From the NCBI RefSeq assembly GCF_003417065.2, contig NZ_QVLT01000005.1, positions 1 through 64,000 on the forward strand: a stretch of 64,000 nucleotides of DNA, read 5' to 3'. Below the pieces are notes generated by a model. That model was not told the origin of the DNA. It saw only the letters and a program-made list of their open reading frames with translations, and searched no databases. This document shows positions 1 to 9,678 of this stretch, piece by piece. Source of the stretch: Hymenobacter lapidiphilus. Lineage in GTDB: Bacteria; Bacteroidota; Bacteroidia; Cytophagales; Hymenobacteraceae. The stretch's first letter is position 1. The number at the start of each line of letters is the position of its first letter. The position numbers and the translations under genes were made by a program.

Positions 1-102
1 CAGCCCGGCCGCCACGCGTAGCCCCCGCCGCCGCGTATCGGCGCGGCGCAGGGCCAGCACTGTGAGCAGCACGGCCAGCAGCAGAGGGAGCAGGTAGAGC
101 AT
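1..102 (-). CDS. N-terminus of a membrane protein (partial, runs off the window)
   Basis: Only the first 34 residues are present. They start with ATG at 102 and read a hydrophobic helix (MLYLLPLLLAVLLTVLAL) followed by an Arg-rich stretch, as expected for an N-terminal membrane anchor. It is the next gene after the DUF4175-like gene in the moxR/DUF58/BatA cluster and is on the same strand, 100 bases away. In related clusters this slot usually holds another large membrane protein with VWA-like or glutamine-amidotransferase-like domains, but too little is visible here to assign one. Function inferred only from context. Confidence 0.6.
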   Translation of the reverse strand, partial: MLYLLPLLLAVLLTVLALRRADTRRRGLRVAAGL

Positions 103-145
103 TTTTTAGTGCGTAGAGCTTAGCAGTTAGTGCTTAGAGTGTCAT

Positions 146-210
146 TGAACTGATGTAGCGCGAACCGGAGCTTAGCTTCGCTGTCCTTCGGTTCGCGTTG
201 CATCAGTTCA
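146..210. repeat. Intergenic inverted repeat (hairpin)
   Basis: The arms TGAACTGATG (146-155) and CATCAGTTCA (201-210) pair perfectly, and an inner GCGCGAACCG pairs with CGGTTCGCG. The right arm includes the stop codon of the DUF4175-like gene. No T-run follows directly, so it may be a dispersed hairpin rather than a simple terminator. Confidence 0.7.
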
Positions 211-2510
211 GCAGGTTGAAATAGCGGCGGGTGAGCTGGTTGTTAGGGGCGGGGCGGGCGGTGGGGGCCGGGGCGGGTACGGGTAGCAGATTGGTGAGGG
301 CGCGCTCCAGGGAGGGCAACCGAGTTTTATCAACGGGCTGGCGGGCCCGAAGGGCGGCCGCTACTTCGCGCAGATTGCGCAGGGCGGCGAGGTAGCGGCC
401 GGGCGTTTGCAGGGCAGCGCGCGAAAGCTCGGGCCCTACTTGCTCCAGGGCCGCCGCAGCCCCGGCGGGGGGCGGTCCGGCCGCCCGTAGCTGCCGCACT
501 ACGGTCAGCGCGGCCCGTAGGGTGGGTTGCTGGGGTGGGGCATCAAGCTGGCGCTGACGGCGGGGGGCGGCGGCCCCGGTCAGGTCGCCGGTGAGGCGGG
601 TGGTGGCCTCGGGCATGGGCGGCGGCGTGAAGCCGGCCTTTTTCACGTAGGCCCGGGTCTGCTGCTGCACTTCCTTCAGCAGCCGCAGGGCGCGATACTC
701 GAAGGGCAATGCCTCGCGCAGCTGCCCGGTACGCAACCGCAGCTCCGACTCCCACATCTGGGCCAGCACGGCCTGCAGCTTGGCCTTCACGGCGGGCTCC
801 AGAAAATCGGCCGTTTCCGAATCGTCGTGGCGGTGCATGTAGGGTTCCATCAGCTCGGCCGTGCGCGCCTCGGCGGCCGACTGCCCGGTCCCCGCCGGTA
901 GGCCGGCGCTGTGGTCGTGGCCGTCGTTTTCGTGATGCTCCTCGGCAGCGGCGGCAGCAGGTTCGGGGGTGGTGTGGTCTTCGGCTACCACCGAGCCCAT
1001 GCCCGGCGGGTCGACGGGTTTGGTGGCCTGGTCCTGCTCATCAGGGCGGGTGGCGCCGCCGATGCTTTCGTCGGTTTCCTCGCCCAAAAACTTGCCGTAG
1101 CGCATGCGCAGCAGCTTCTGGTCAACGCCGATGCTGTTGGCACGCTCCTGCACCGTGGCGGCGGGCAGCCGGCTCTGCTCGGCCAGCAGCTTTTCGGTGT
1201 CGATAATAATCTGGCGCTGGCTGCGGAAATAGGCCGGTGCCGTATTCACGCCCAACGAGGCATCGAGGGTGCTATTCTGCACCGTCGTGTCTTCCCACTG
1301 CACCAGGTAGGTGTCGGAGCGGGTCAGCTGTTGGCGGTTGTCCCAGGCCTGCAGGTAGAAGTACACCTCGTCGCCGTAGCTCAGGCCCAGGGCCCGCAGG
1401 TTGAGGACGGGGCGCAGCGTGGCGGTAGTCGGCTGGCCGCTCAGGCCGGTGCTCAGCTCGGTTATTACTTCCGTAAACTTCACCGCCTCGCCCTGGCCCT
1501 GGGCCACGGTGGCCACCAGCCGGGCCCGGCTCAGGCCGTAATCGTCCTTCAGCTGGGCCTCAATGGCTACCCGCGGCGGCTGGCCAAACTCCACCAGCGT
1601 GTAGGCTTTGGGCTGGATGAGGCGAATAACCGGGGCCTGGTCGGGCACTACTTCAATCGAATAATCGTCGGAAACCTGCCCGCCCAGCCGCAGCCGGTAC
1701 AGCGCCGAGGCCGACAGCACTTCCTCATATCCAAAAGCCAGCGAATCGCCCGGCACCGGCCGCAGCGGCAGCTTGCGGGTACCCAACTCCAGCACCGGCG
1801 GCGTTTTCGAAGGGCGACTCAGCCGCACCTGCCAACGCACCCGGCTGCCGGCCGCGCACCGAAATGAGCCCGCCGCTGGCGCAAAGGCGGCCTGGCGGGT
1901 GTAAGCGGGCGGCTGCACCCGCAGCCGGGTCTCCACGATGCGCGGGGCCGTGGCGGGTTGGGCCGGAGTTTCCTGAAAGCGCAGGGCCACCGGGGCCCCA
2001 ACCGTGGCCGGGGACGCTGCCCGCGCCGGGCCGCTGCCACCACACCAGCGCCGCTAGCAACAACAGCGCCGCCGCGCCGCCCAAAGCCGGCCGAAAACTG
2101 ACGGGTAGTAGTGGTCCGGCGGCAGCCAAGTTCGGCAACCGCTCCTGTAGCCGTTGCTGCTGCAGGTGCTCCAGCAGGTTCAGTTGGTGGGTAGGTTGCA
2201 GCAGCAGCGCGGCGCTGTCTTCCAGAGCGGGGTGCTGCTGGTTGAGGCGGCGGGCAATGGTGGCGGGCGACTCGCGCCAGATTTGCCAGAGCGCCCAACC
2301 GGCTAGCCCGGGTAGCGCCAGCGCTATACCCGCCACGAAATAGCGCGAGCCGGGCCAGGCGGTGGCTACCGTCAGCAGTAGGGCAACGGCGGCCAGAGTG
2401 GGTAGCAGCAGGGCTAGGGTAAGGCGGCGGGCCCGGCTGCGGCCGGCGGCCAGCACCAGCCCAACCGGGGCAGCAGCTTCGGTGGCGACGGAGGCAACCG
2501 CGGGGCTCAT
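203..2510 (-). CDS. DUF4175-like membrane protein, frameshifted
   Basis: About 768 aa if the frame is restored. The N-terminal part starts at ATG 2510, whose ATGA overlaps the stop of the upstream BatA-domain gene. It has two hydrophobic helices around residues 25-70 and a third near residue 145, then continues in another frame (from about 2030 to 203) with a beta-rich region beginning VALRFQETP and a long Pro/Ala/His-rich coiled region. The length of the fused reading (2308 bases, one more than a multiple of three) shows one extra base, somewhere about 1995-2040 in a GC-rich run. Domain order fits the large DUF4175 proteins that accompany moxR/DUF58/BatA genes in Bacteroidota. The biochemical role is unknown; the cluster is generally linked to envelope stress or complex assembly. 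The frameshift is probably a sequence error. Confidence 0.7.
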
Positions 2511-4093
2511 GCGGGCTGGCGTTGGGCGGTGGAAGATTGGGAAGCAGGCGCGGTGACTGGTGCGGAACGACTGCGGCGGGCGGCCAGCAGCCGTTCCAGC
2601 GCAAACAGCAGGCCCGCCGCCAGCACCAGCCAAGGCGCCAGAGCCCGGCGCGGGGCCGTCGGTTCTGCGCCATCAATTACCGCCGCTATCGGTCCGCGCA
2701 GCTGGCTCAGGGTCAGCTGCCGCGAGTCGGGCTGGAAGGTAGCGGGAGTGGGCGGTAGCAGTAGCGGCAACAGCAGCACAGGCAGCTCGGGGCTGTCGGC
2801 GAGGGTGCTCCAGGGGGCATCGAAGCGGGTGTGCAGCCGGTAGCGGCCGGTTGGATGCCAGCTCAGCAGCGGCCGGCCGGCGGTAGTAATCCATACCGGC
2901 AGCGCCCCCGGCCGGGCAGCTGTATCGAGCCGGGAAATAGAACTGATGTCGGCGCTGGCGGCGAACTGGAATTCGGTGGTGAAAGCCTTGGTAGCGGAGC
3001 CGGCTTCCTGCCAGACGTGCACCGCTGGGTCAGCAGCCCAACGAGCGGGCAGCGGGGCGTCGCGCAGCCAGAACAGCCAGTCGAGCGAGTCAGGTGGTAG
3101 CACTTCTGAGGTGGAAACAACTAGCCGGGGCGGCAGCGGCAGTACCGGGGCCACGGCCCGCAAGGCGGCCGCCAGTACCCGGGCCGAGGCGGCGTGGGCC
3201 TTGTCGTGGCTCAGGTGCCAGCGCGGTGTCCGGCGCAGCAGCGGCAAGGTGCGGCGGCGGCCGTTTTCGGTTACGAGCAACTCCTGTTGATTTGCCAGCC
3301 TGATTTCCGCCCCGCCCCAACTACCACTTATGGGTTGCCCCAGGTCCGGCCGCCGCACGCGCACTTTCTGGTAGGATATGGCCAACTCCGAGCCGTTCGC
3401 TACCAAAATCAGCAGGCTGTCGGGGTGCGTGCGCCAGGCGGCTACGGGCCAGCGGCTCGAATCGGGCGGGGGCAGGGGCAGCCAACGCACGGCCGCCGGC
3501 AGCGCCGGGCGGGTTCCCCGGAATGCGGCCACGCTCAGCGGCACAACCACCACCAGCGGCCGGCCGGGCAACGAATCGGCGGCGAGCTGCACGGTGCTCC
3601 AGAGGTTGGGCGCGGCTACCAAAACAGTGTCAGCAGTGAGGCGGGCCGGGGCCTGCGCGGTGGTGTCGCCGAGGCCCAGCGCCGCCCACGGCCGGGCTGC
3701 ACTAACGGGGCGTGAGTTGGAAAGCTGGCGCAACTCGTAGCCGCGCTGCCGCAACGAATCGAGCATTGGGCGCATCGGGGCCAGAGCGGCGGGGGTTATG
3801 CCGGGAGCCAGCAGCACCTGCCCGCGGCGGGGCGGCACCGGCAGCAGTTGCAGTGGTTCGGCCACAGCCAGCGCCACCAGCCCCAGCACGGCGGCCCGCA
3901 GCAGAAACAGCAGCAGCTGCTCAGGTTTGATGTTGCGTAGGCGCTGGTTGGCGGCCGCTTCCAGCCACCGCACGCTGCCCACCCGCACCACCCGGCCCGG
4001 CCGGCGGTTCCAGAGGTAAATGGCCAGCGGTACGGCCAGCCCCAGCAGGGCCAGCCAACCAGCGGCGGCGTGAGAGAAGAAAATCGGCGGCAC
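2507..4093 (-). CDS. BatA domain-containing membrane protein
   Basis: 528 aa. The first about 85 residues are the aerotolerance-regulator N-terminal (BatA) domain: helix, the WNRRPGR turn, then the NIKPEQLLLFLLRAAVLGL helix. A long extracytoplasmic portion with a Rossmann-like middle follows, and a last helix near residues 490-510 (APWLVLAAGLLFALERLL) ends in a basic tail. No MIDAS metal-binding motif is visible, so this is not a full VWA BatA/BatB protein. It lies in an operon with moxR and DUF58, and its stop overlaps the start of the DUF4175-like gene by four bases, implying translational coupling. In this family the proteins are thought to act at the membrane with MoxR as chaperone; substrate unknown. 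Confidence 0.85.
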   Translation of the reverse strand: MPPIFFSHAAAGWLALLGLAVPLAIYLWNRRPGRVVRVGSVRWLEAAANQRLRNIKPEQLLLFLLRAAVLGLVALAVAEPLQLLPVPPRRGQVLLAPGITPAALAPMRPMLDSLRQRGYELRQLSNSRPVSAARPWAALGLGDTTAQAPARLTADTVLVAAPNLWSTVQLAADSLPGRPLVVVVPLSVAAFRGTRPALPAAVRWLPLPPPDSSRWPVAAWRTHPDSLLILVANGSELAISYQKVRVRRPDLGQPISGSWGGAEIRLANQQELLVTENGRRRTLPLLRRTPRWHLSHDKAHAASARVLAAALRAVAPVLPLPPRLVVSTSEVLPPDSLDWLFWLRDAPLPARWAADPAVHVWQEAGSATKAFTTEFQFAASADISSISRLDTAARPGALPVWITTAGRPLLSWHPTGRYRLHTRFDAPWSTLADSPELPVLLLPLLLPPTPATFQPDSRQLTLSQLRGPIAAVIDGAEPTAPRRALAPWLVLAAGLLFALERLLAARRSRSAPVTAPASQSSTAQRQPA

Positions 4094-4137
4094 AGGTTGG
4101 ACTACTCGAAGGGTAAAATCGATTTCACGCAGTGTTT

Positions 4138-4227
4138 CGCAGTGTTTCGCAGTGGATGACGCAGGGTCTCGCAGTGCCGTTCAACGGCCACCCCGATACC
4201 CTGCGTCATCCACTGCGAAACACTGCG
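4138..4227. repeat. Perfect 29-bp inverted repeat between BatA and DUF58 genes
   Basis: Left arm 4138-4166 begins CGCAGTGTTTCGCAGTGG, and right arm 4199-4227 is its exact reverse complement; the loop is 32 bases. A partial extra copy of the left arm unit (CGCAGTGTTT) sits just upstream at 4128-4137. The unit CGCAGGGTCTCG recurs in the hairpin at 5225-5326, so both belong to one dispersed family. Confidence 0.85.
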
Positions 4228-4344
4228 TGCAAAGAATATAGGGCTGGAAGCACGAAAAATACAGACAAGCTGAAAAACAGACGCAAATCGGCGGTGGTAG
4301 TTGCGGCGGGTTGTACCGCGAAGCAGCGCTGGGCGGTATGGAGG

Positions 4345-5220
4345 TTATGATCCCCGGGCACGGCGGCGCAGGAATTCGCGTAACGCGTCGGTAAGAGGTT
4401 CGGCGGTGCTTAGGAGCTGGTAGTCGAAGCCGAGGGTGCGGGCGCGGCGGGCGGTGGCCTGCAGCCAGGGTTGCAGCTGCTGCTGCCAGGCGCGGCGTTG
4501 CTGGCCGGCATCGAGCTGGAGTTGCTGGCCGGTTTCGAGGTCCTCGAACGTTACGGCCCCGCGAAACGTGAATTCCAGCTCGTTGCGGGCCATCAGGTGC
4601 AGCACCAGCACCTCACCCGCGGCCGCCCGCAGCCGTGTCAGCAGCCGCTCGACTTCGCCGTTTTCCTCGTACCAATCGGTTACGCAGATGGTGAGGGCGG
4701 GCTGGCGGCGGGCGGTGAGGGGCGCGAGCGTGGCAGTGTCGGGGAATTGGCCGGCGGCGTCGGCGGTTTCGAGGGCGTGGTAGAGGCGGGCCAGCTGGCG
4801 GGCGTCGGCCCGGGACGGCAGGTGGCGCAGGCCGGCGGGGTGCAGCACCGTGAGGGCTACCGCGTCGCCCTGCTGGGTGGCCACGTAAGCCAGCGTGGCG
4901 CACAGCAGGCGGCCGTATTCGAGCTTGCTCAGGCCGTTGTCGTCGCGGTGGTTCATGCTGGCCGTGGCATCGAGCACCAGGTGTACCGTCAGGCTGGTAT
5001 CCACCTCAGATTCGCGCAGGTAATAACGGTCAGAACGGGCCGCTAAGCGCCAGTCGAGGCGGCGCAAATCGTCGCCGGGCTGGTAGGGGCGGTACTGGCT
5101 GAACTCCATGCCCGCGCCCTTGCGCCGGCTTAGGTGGGCACCGTGCAGCAGCCCCTCGGCGGCAGTTTTGGCGGCCAGCGGCAGGTTATGCAAGGCGTGC
5201 AGGTGTTCGGGAGTCAGCAT
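4345..5220 (-). CDS. DUF58 domain-containing protein
   Basis: 291 aa, soluble. The DUF58 signature is clear: GMEFSQYRPYQPGDDLRRLD at residues 37-56, followed by the W and RESE that complete it, and then a VWA-like core with DATASM at 84-89, a degenerate DxSxS metal site. Family members sit next to MoxR ATPases and are thought to be adaptor or VWA-like partners in assembly or stress complexes. The gene is second in the cluster, 106 bases after moxR and 251 bases before the BatA-domain gene, both gaps holding inverted repeats. ATG at 5220 gives the usual N-terminus for the family. Confidence 0.9.
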   Translation of the reverse strand: MLTPEHLHALHNLPLAAKTAAEGLLHGAHLSRRKGAGMEFSQYRPYQPGDDLRRLDWRLAARSDRYYLRESEVDTSLTVHLVLDATASMNHRDDNGLSKLEYGRLLCATLAYVATQQGDAVALTVLHPAGLRHLPSRADARQLARLYHALETADAAGQFPDTATLAPLTARRQPALTICVTDWYEENGEVERLLTRLRAAAGEVLVLHLMARNELEFTFRGAVTFEDLETGQQLQLDAGQQRRAWQQQLQPWLQATARRARTLGFDYQLLSTAEPLTDALREFLRRRARGS

Positions 5221-5224
5221 AAGG

Positions 5225-5326
5225 ATTTCACGCAGGGTCTCGGGGTGGGTAACGCAGGGTCTCGGGGTGGCCGTTGAACGACACTGCGAGACACCGCGTC
5301 ATCCACCCCGAGACCCTGCGTGAAAT
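5225..5326. repeat. Perfect 24-bp inverted repeat between DUF58 and moxR
   Basis: Arms 5225-5248 and 5303-5326 are exact reverse complements (ATTTCACGCAGGGTCTCGGG... form). The right arm abuts the moxR stop codon at 5327. A second copy of CGCAGGGTCTCGGGGTGG lies inside the loop at 5253-5270. It shares its core with the repeat at 4138-4227. Confidence 0.85.
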
Positions 5327-6304
5327 TTATAACTGTACGTCCCGCAGCAACGCCACCACCGCATCTTCCGTCGTCAGGCCCTCGGCTTCGGCGTTGAAGT
5401 TGAGTAGGATACGGTGGCGCAATACGGCCGGCGCCAAGGCCCGCACATCATCCTGCGTAGCAGCGAAGCGGCCCTGCAGCAGGGCGCGGGCTTTGGCGCA
5501 CAGAATCAGGGCCTGGCCCGCGCGCGGGCCGGCGCCCCAACGGCCGTAATCCTGAATAAATTTGACCTGGGAGGTAGCCGGGCGGGTGGCCCGCACCAAG
5601 CGGTTCACCTGCTGCACCAGCTCCTCGCTGATGCTCACTTGGCGGGTCAGGAGCTGCAGCTGGCGCACATCGTCGCCGCTGAGGATGGGCTGCACCTCGG
5701 GCCGGGCGGTGCCGGTGGTGCCCGTGAGTACGGCCAGCTCCTCCTGCTCGGTGGGGTAGCCGATGCGTACGTAGAGCAGAAACCGGTCGAGCTGGGCCTC
5801 GGGGAGCGGGTAGGTGCCGCTCTGCTCAATGGGGTTCTGGGTGGCCAGCAGAAAGAACGGCTTGGGCAGTGCGTGCTCCTGGCCGGCGTAGGTTACGTGG
5901 CCTTCCTGCATGGCTTCGAGCAGCGCGGCCTGGGTTTTGGGCGGCGTCCGGTTGATTTCGTCGGCCAGCACCAGGCTGGCGAAAATAGGGCCGGGGTTGA
6001 ACTTGAACGAGCGGTGGCCGGTGCCGTGGTCTTCCTCCAGAATCTCGGTGCCCAGAATGTCGGTGGGCATGAGGTCGGGCGTGAACTGGATGCGGCGGAA
6101 GGGCAGGTCGGTGGCCTGGGCCAGCGTGCGCACGAGCAGGGTTTTGGCCAGCCCCGGCACGCCTTCGAGCAGGGCGTGGCCGCCGGCCAGCAGCGCCACC
6201 AGCACTTCTTCCAGCACCTGCTGCTGACCCACAATTACTTTCCCTATTTCAGCCTTGAGCAGCGGAATTTTCGCCAGCAGGCGGTGTACGTCTTGTTCGG
6301 TCAT
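5327..6304 (-). CDS. moxR: MoxR family AAA+ ATPase
   Basis: 325 aa, the usual length. Walker A is GVPGLAKT (48-55), Walker B LVLADEINR (111-119), sensor-1 LATQNP (153-158), and the C-terminal lid domain is intact. MoxR ATPases act as chaperones that insert cofactors or mature partner proteins, typically with VWA-domain partners encoded beside them. It is the first gene of the minus-strand cluster followed by DUF58, BatA-domain and DUF4175-like genes. A 166-base gap separates it from the divergent gene at 6471 and should hold its promoter. Confidence 0.93.
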   Translation of the reverse strand: MTEQDVHRLLAKIPLLKAEIGKVIVGQQQVLEEVLVALLAGGHALLEGVPGLAKTLLVRTLAQATDLPFRRIQFTPDLMPTDILGTEILEEDHGTGHRSFKFNPGPIFASLVLADEINRTPPKTQAALLEAMQEGHVTYAGQEHALPKPFFLLATQNPIEQSGTYPLPEAQLDRFLLYVRIGYPTEQEELAVLTGTTGTARPEVQPILSGDDVRQLQLLTRQVSISEELVQQVNRLVRATRPATSQVKFIQDYGRWGAGPRAGQALILCAKARALLQGRFAATQDDVRALAPAVLRHRILLNFNAEAEGLTTEDAVVALLRDVQL

Positions 6305-6470
6305 TTGTGGGGTCTGGAAGACTTGGGAACTGGGGCTGAGGTAAAGTCTGGTAAAAGTGTCGGAAGGATGCGTGGCAGGCGGATTCGATGGCTATATTCC
6401 TGTCATCACGAAGTCTGATTCAACCCAAACCTGGTTTGTGCTCCGGCAAAGTAGGCGCTTGTTTCGAGCT

Positions 6471-7137
6471 ATGAAAACAACGCTACGTTTTGCCACACTG
6501 TTTTTGCTGCTGCTGAGTGGCGGCGCGGCCTTCGCCCAGACGCCCCCCGCTTCGGAGCCAGCAGCAGTGCGGGCGTACCGCAACGTGGTGCGGCTAGATG
6601 TTCTCGCGGTGTTCACGCGCAATCGGTCCCGTTTGGTGTATGGCGAAACGGCCCTGCCGCTGCTGCTGAGGCTATGAGCGGCAGGTTGGCCAGCGCCTGA
6701 GCGGCAGCGTAGAAGTGCTGCTCAACGCCAACGACTCCAAGGACCATATAACGGGGCTGGCGCTGCAAATGCGCTACTACGTTCCCCAATCGCGTAATCC
6801 GGCCGCCCTGACCGGCTTCTACGTGGCCCCTACGCTCAGCACCCGGCGGGTAAAGCAGAGCGATAGGGTGCTGGTGGCCTGCTACGGCACACCGAACTAC
6901 ACGCCGGGGGGACGCAGCCGGGCGCTGGGCGGCGCGGGTCTGCTGGTAGGGCGCCAGACGCCTATCGGCCAAAAGAAGCGCGTTCTGGTAGATGCATCGG
7001 TGGGGCTGATGAGCTGGCAACCGTGGGATAAGTCGGCGGCCCCATATGGCTGCCCAGGCTACTCTAACGACTTCACGAAATACGAGCGGCACACGCTCGT
7101 GCCGGATGGCCGCCTGAGCCTGGGCTACCGCTTTTAG
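6471..7137 (+). CDS. Secreted beta-barrel-like protein, frameshifted
   Basis: ATG at 6471 is followed by a clear signal peptide (MKTTLRFATLFLLLLSG, cleavage after FAQ). The frame ends at 6677 after LPLLLRL, yet removing a single A at about 6669 reads LLLGYERQVGQRLSG and joins to the downstream frame ending at 7137 (...LSLGYRF, a typical outer-membrane-protein C-terminal Phe). Joined product about 221 aa, alternating beta-strand pattern. I do not recognise a specific family. It is convergent with the DUF4159 gene 16 bases away. Either a sequencing insertion or a real pseudogene. Confidence 0.6.
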
Positions 7138-7153
7138 CAACCCCGTAACGACA

Positions 7154-7780
7154 TCAGGCTGTTAGTGCGTAGAGGATGATGTTGACGCCGAATTTGGTGT
7201 TGTCTTCGGCCAGGAAACGCTTGTTGCGGAAGTCGTAGTCCCACTCGCAGCCGTAATCTTTGTTGGAGTACAGCACCCGCAGGCGGCCGTCTATTTCGAT
7301 GCCTTTGAGGTAGTCATGCACCAGGTCGTCGCCCCAGCCGTTGAGCTCGAAGCCGGTGTTGGGCGGGCCCTCCGGAAACTGGAAAAACTGCGAGTAAACC
7401 GGGTGCGACTTCGGCAGCTTCTTCAGCGCCCCGGCCCCGAAACACACCCGCATCTGCTCCTCGAAAGAGCGCGCAAACAGCCCGTCGATATCGTGGTTGC
7501 AGTCATCGACAAACACGAAGCCACCGCCGCGCACGTACTGCTCGAAGTTCTTCTTTTCGGCCGCCGAAAACTGCACCAGCCGATGGCCCGAGAGGTAGCA
7601 GAACGGGTAGCGAAACAGCTCCTCCGAATCGAGAGCCACTACTTTTTCCTTGGGCGCCACCGGCACCTTGGTGTACTGTACCAGTGAGTGCAGCAGGTTG
7701 GCTGGCATCCGCTCATCCACCGCATCCCAGTCGCCGGAGCGGTAACTGAGGCGCACAAAGGTAAAAGCAGCAGCGGGCAT
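7154..7780 (-). CDS. DUF4159 domain-containing protein
   Basis: 208 aa, matching the single-domain DUF4159 form. Recognisable blocks are the start FTFVRLSYRSGDWD, RYPFCYLSGH near residue 57, the FEQYVRGGGFVFVDD segment near 79, and the C-terminal GVNIILYALT. The fold is glutamine-amidotransferase-like (flavodoxin-type) and the reaction is unknown. In many bacteria DUF4159 genes accompany moxR/DUF58/BatA clusters, which agrees with its position here, although it lies beyond the broken gene at 6471-7137. No signal peptide is visible. Confidence 0.85.
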   Translation of the reverse strand: MPAAAFTFVRLSYRSGDWDAVDERMPANLLHSLVQYTKVPVAPKEKVVALDSEELFRYPFCYLSGHRLVQFSAAEKKNFEQYVRGGGFVFVDDCNHDIDGLFARSFEEQMRVCFGAGALKKLPKSHPVYSQFFQFPEGPPNTGFELNGWGDDLVHDYLKGIEIDGRLRVLYSNKDYGCEWDYDFRNKRFLAEDNTKFGVNIILYALTA

Positions 7781-7871
7781 GAGGATGGTTTGAGTTGTAA
7801 TGATACGGGCTGTCAGGCAAGGAAACGCGGCCGCCCCCAGAGTTGCACGCGTGCCGGGCTTTTGTGTCGGT

Positions 7872-8294
7872 TTAGCGGCCCCAAATCAGCAGCGTTCCTA
7901 ACGCCAGCAACTGCGCCGCCACAACCAGCGCCTGCCGCATCACCAGCTGCCGGCCCCCGCGCCAGCGGCTTTCCGGCGTCCGGGGCGGCGGGGCGGGGCG
8001 GCCCAGAAATTTGGCCAGCGTCGCATCAAAGTCAGCGGTAACTTCATGTTGCTCGTGCAGCAAGGCGAAGAACTCGGCGTCAAGAGCCATACGCCACGCA
8101 TAGTACTTGGCCAGCGCGGCCAGCAGCAGGGCCCCAACCAGCCCAATAACCACACCCGGTCCCGCCGGCAGCGGCAGCAGCGCCTGCCCCAGCGTGCCCA
8201 GCAGCAGCACCGACGAGGCCCCGTCGAGCACCCGGCCGGCCCGCAGAAAGCCCTGCGTTACGCGGTAAATCAGCGGGTTTTCGGGAGGGAGCAT
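7872..8294 (-). CDS. Small membrane protein coupled to the PAP2/phosphatase gene
   Basis: 140 aa. ATG at 8294-8292 overlaps the upstream stop as TGATG, so it is translationally coupled to the PAP2/dual-specificity phosphatase gene. Hydrophobic segments occur at about residues 28-41, 47-66 and 122-138; the middle carries an acidic His-rich stretch (LLHEQHEVTADFD). I do not recognise a family. The coupling suggests a role with the lipid cluster upstream, for instance as a partner of the phosphatase, but that is inference. Confidence 0.7.
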   Translation of the reverse strand: MLPPENPLIYRVTQGFLRAGRVLDGASSVLLLGTLGQALLPLPAGPGVVIGLVGALLLAALAKYYAWRMALDAEFFALLHEQHEVTADFDATLAKFLGRPAPPPRTPESRWRGGRQLVMRQALVVAAQLLALGTLLIWGR

Positions 8295-9633
8295 CAGCTT
8301 AGGGCGGGTTGAGGTTCGACGGCTAAGGTAGCCTGATATGCGGCCAGCACCGCCAAGTGGCGTTCGGTGAGGTGCACCTGGGGCCGGGCGACCCGCAATT
8401 GCGCTACGGCTTCGGCGGGTGTAGCGGCGCGGCCGGTAGCCAGCAGCCAGGCCGCCACAACCAGCGCACTCCGCGAGTAGCCCAGGGCGCAATGCACCAG
8501 TACCGGCTGGTGCGGCCACAGCGTATACAGGGCCTCCACGGCATGCTGTAGTTCTTCTGAAGAAGGCAGCACTAAATCCAGCAGCGGTACGCTTTGATGG
8601 GGCCGGGCACGGGCCTTTGGGTTTAGGTTGAACTCGGCCGTGAGGTCGAGCACCGCGCCATAGGCAGGTTCGGGCCAGTCGGCGCGGCCGGGGGCGCGGC
8701 CCAGCCAGAGGCCGGGCAGTACCTCGGCCGCAGGAGCCTGTTGGCGCGTAAACAGGCGCGAGGAAATCCAGGCGCCCAGCCGGTAGGGCGCGAGCAGTAG
8801 CCGGGCGGCGAAGCTCTGGCGGCCGTTGTGCTTCTGAAACACCGATGCGCCCAGCCCGGCATAGGCCAGGCTCACGAGCAGCAGCGCGCCGGCGGGCCAC
8901 AGCAGCAGCCAGCCCCAGTTGCCAAGTGCGGCAGCCGTGGCCAGCAGCAGCGCCGCGCCCAACCCATAGCCAGCCGCCAGTTTGCGCCGCCAGGGTCGGT
9001 CGGCGGGGGCTTGTACCGGCCGCCAGGTCCGCGGGGAATCCGGGAACAGGTAGAGGCAAACCACTCCCACCGCTGCCCCGGCCACGCCGTCGATAAAGTG
9101 GTGCTGGTAGGTTGTGAAAACCGACAGCGTAATCAGCCCGAACCAGCCCGCCAGCAGCCCGCGCATTAGCCCCCGCGAGTGGCGCCAGTACACCAGCCCC
9201 ACCAATAGCGCCAGGCTCACGTGCAGCGAAGGTGCCTGGTTGTAGGGCTTGTCAAACCCCGCCAGCACCTCAAACAGCCATCCATTAAACCCATCCACGC
9301 CGGCCGCGCAAAGCTGAACTGCAGCGGAAACAGCAGAAACCCCAGCACCGACAATGCGCTGGCACTCAGCAGTCGTTTGGCGTGGGCATCCAACTCGGCG
9401 CGGGTGGCGCACAGCAGCAGCGAGCCGGCATAAAACGCATCGAGCGACATGTAGGGCACGATGGTCCAGGCCCAGAACGGGATGTAGTGCTCCCAGCTGA
9501 ACACCAGCGAATCAACGTGCCCCAACTGGCCCGTCCACCAGTTGGCCAAGCCGTAGGAGAGGAAAAAGAACGGCCCCAGTAGCAGCAGCCACCCCAGCGC
9601 CCGCAGCCAAGGGCGGTTTTGGAAGAAGTGCAT
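8294..9633 (-). CDS. ynbD: PAP2 / dual-specificity phosphatase fusion, YnbD-like, frameshifted
   Basis: About 446 aa once one missing base near 9298-9304 is restored (FSFARP then AVDGFNGW). The N-terminal half is an integral-membrane PAP2 domain with KPYNQAPSLH and HHFIDGVAG as its phosphate-binding and His motifs, several helices on each side. The C-terminal third is a cysteine phosphatase with HCALGYSRSA, the HCxxGxxRS loop. This fusion is the architecture of E. coli YnbD. PAP2 domains usually dephosphorylate lipid phosphates; the second domain could act on a phosphorylated lipid headgroup. It follows the YnbC-like gene by 100 bases with a terminator hairpin in between, and overlaps the next small membrane-protein gene. 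Confidence 0.8.
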
Positions 9634-9678
9634 AAGGAATAGGTGCTTGAGTCGTTTCCTGATGAGGCGAGCAAAAAG

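Noticed and set aside
6600-6720. Programmed frameshift at the break in the beta-barrel gene
   Set aside because: There is no slippery heptamer; the extra A at 6669 follows CTGCTGCTG, so an insertion error or pseudogene is more likely.
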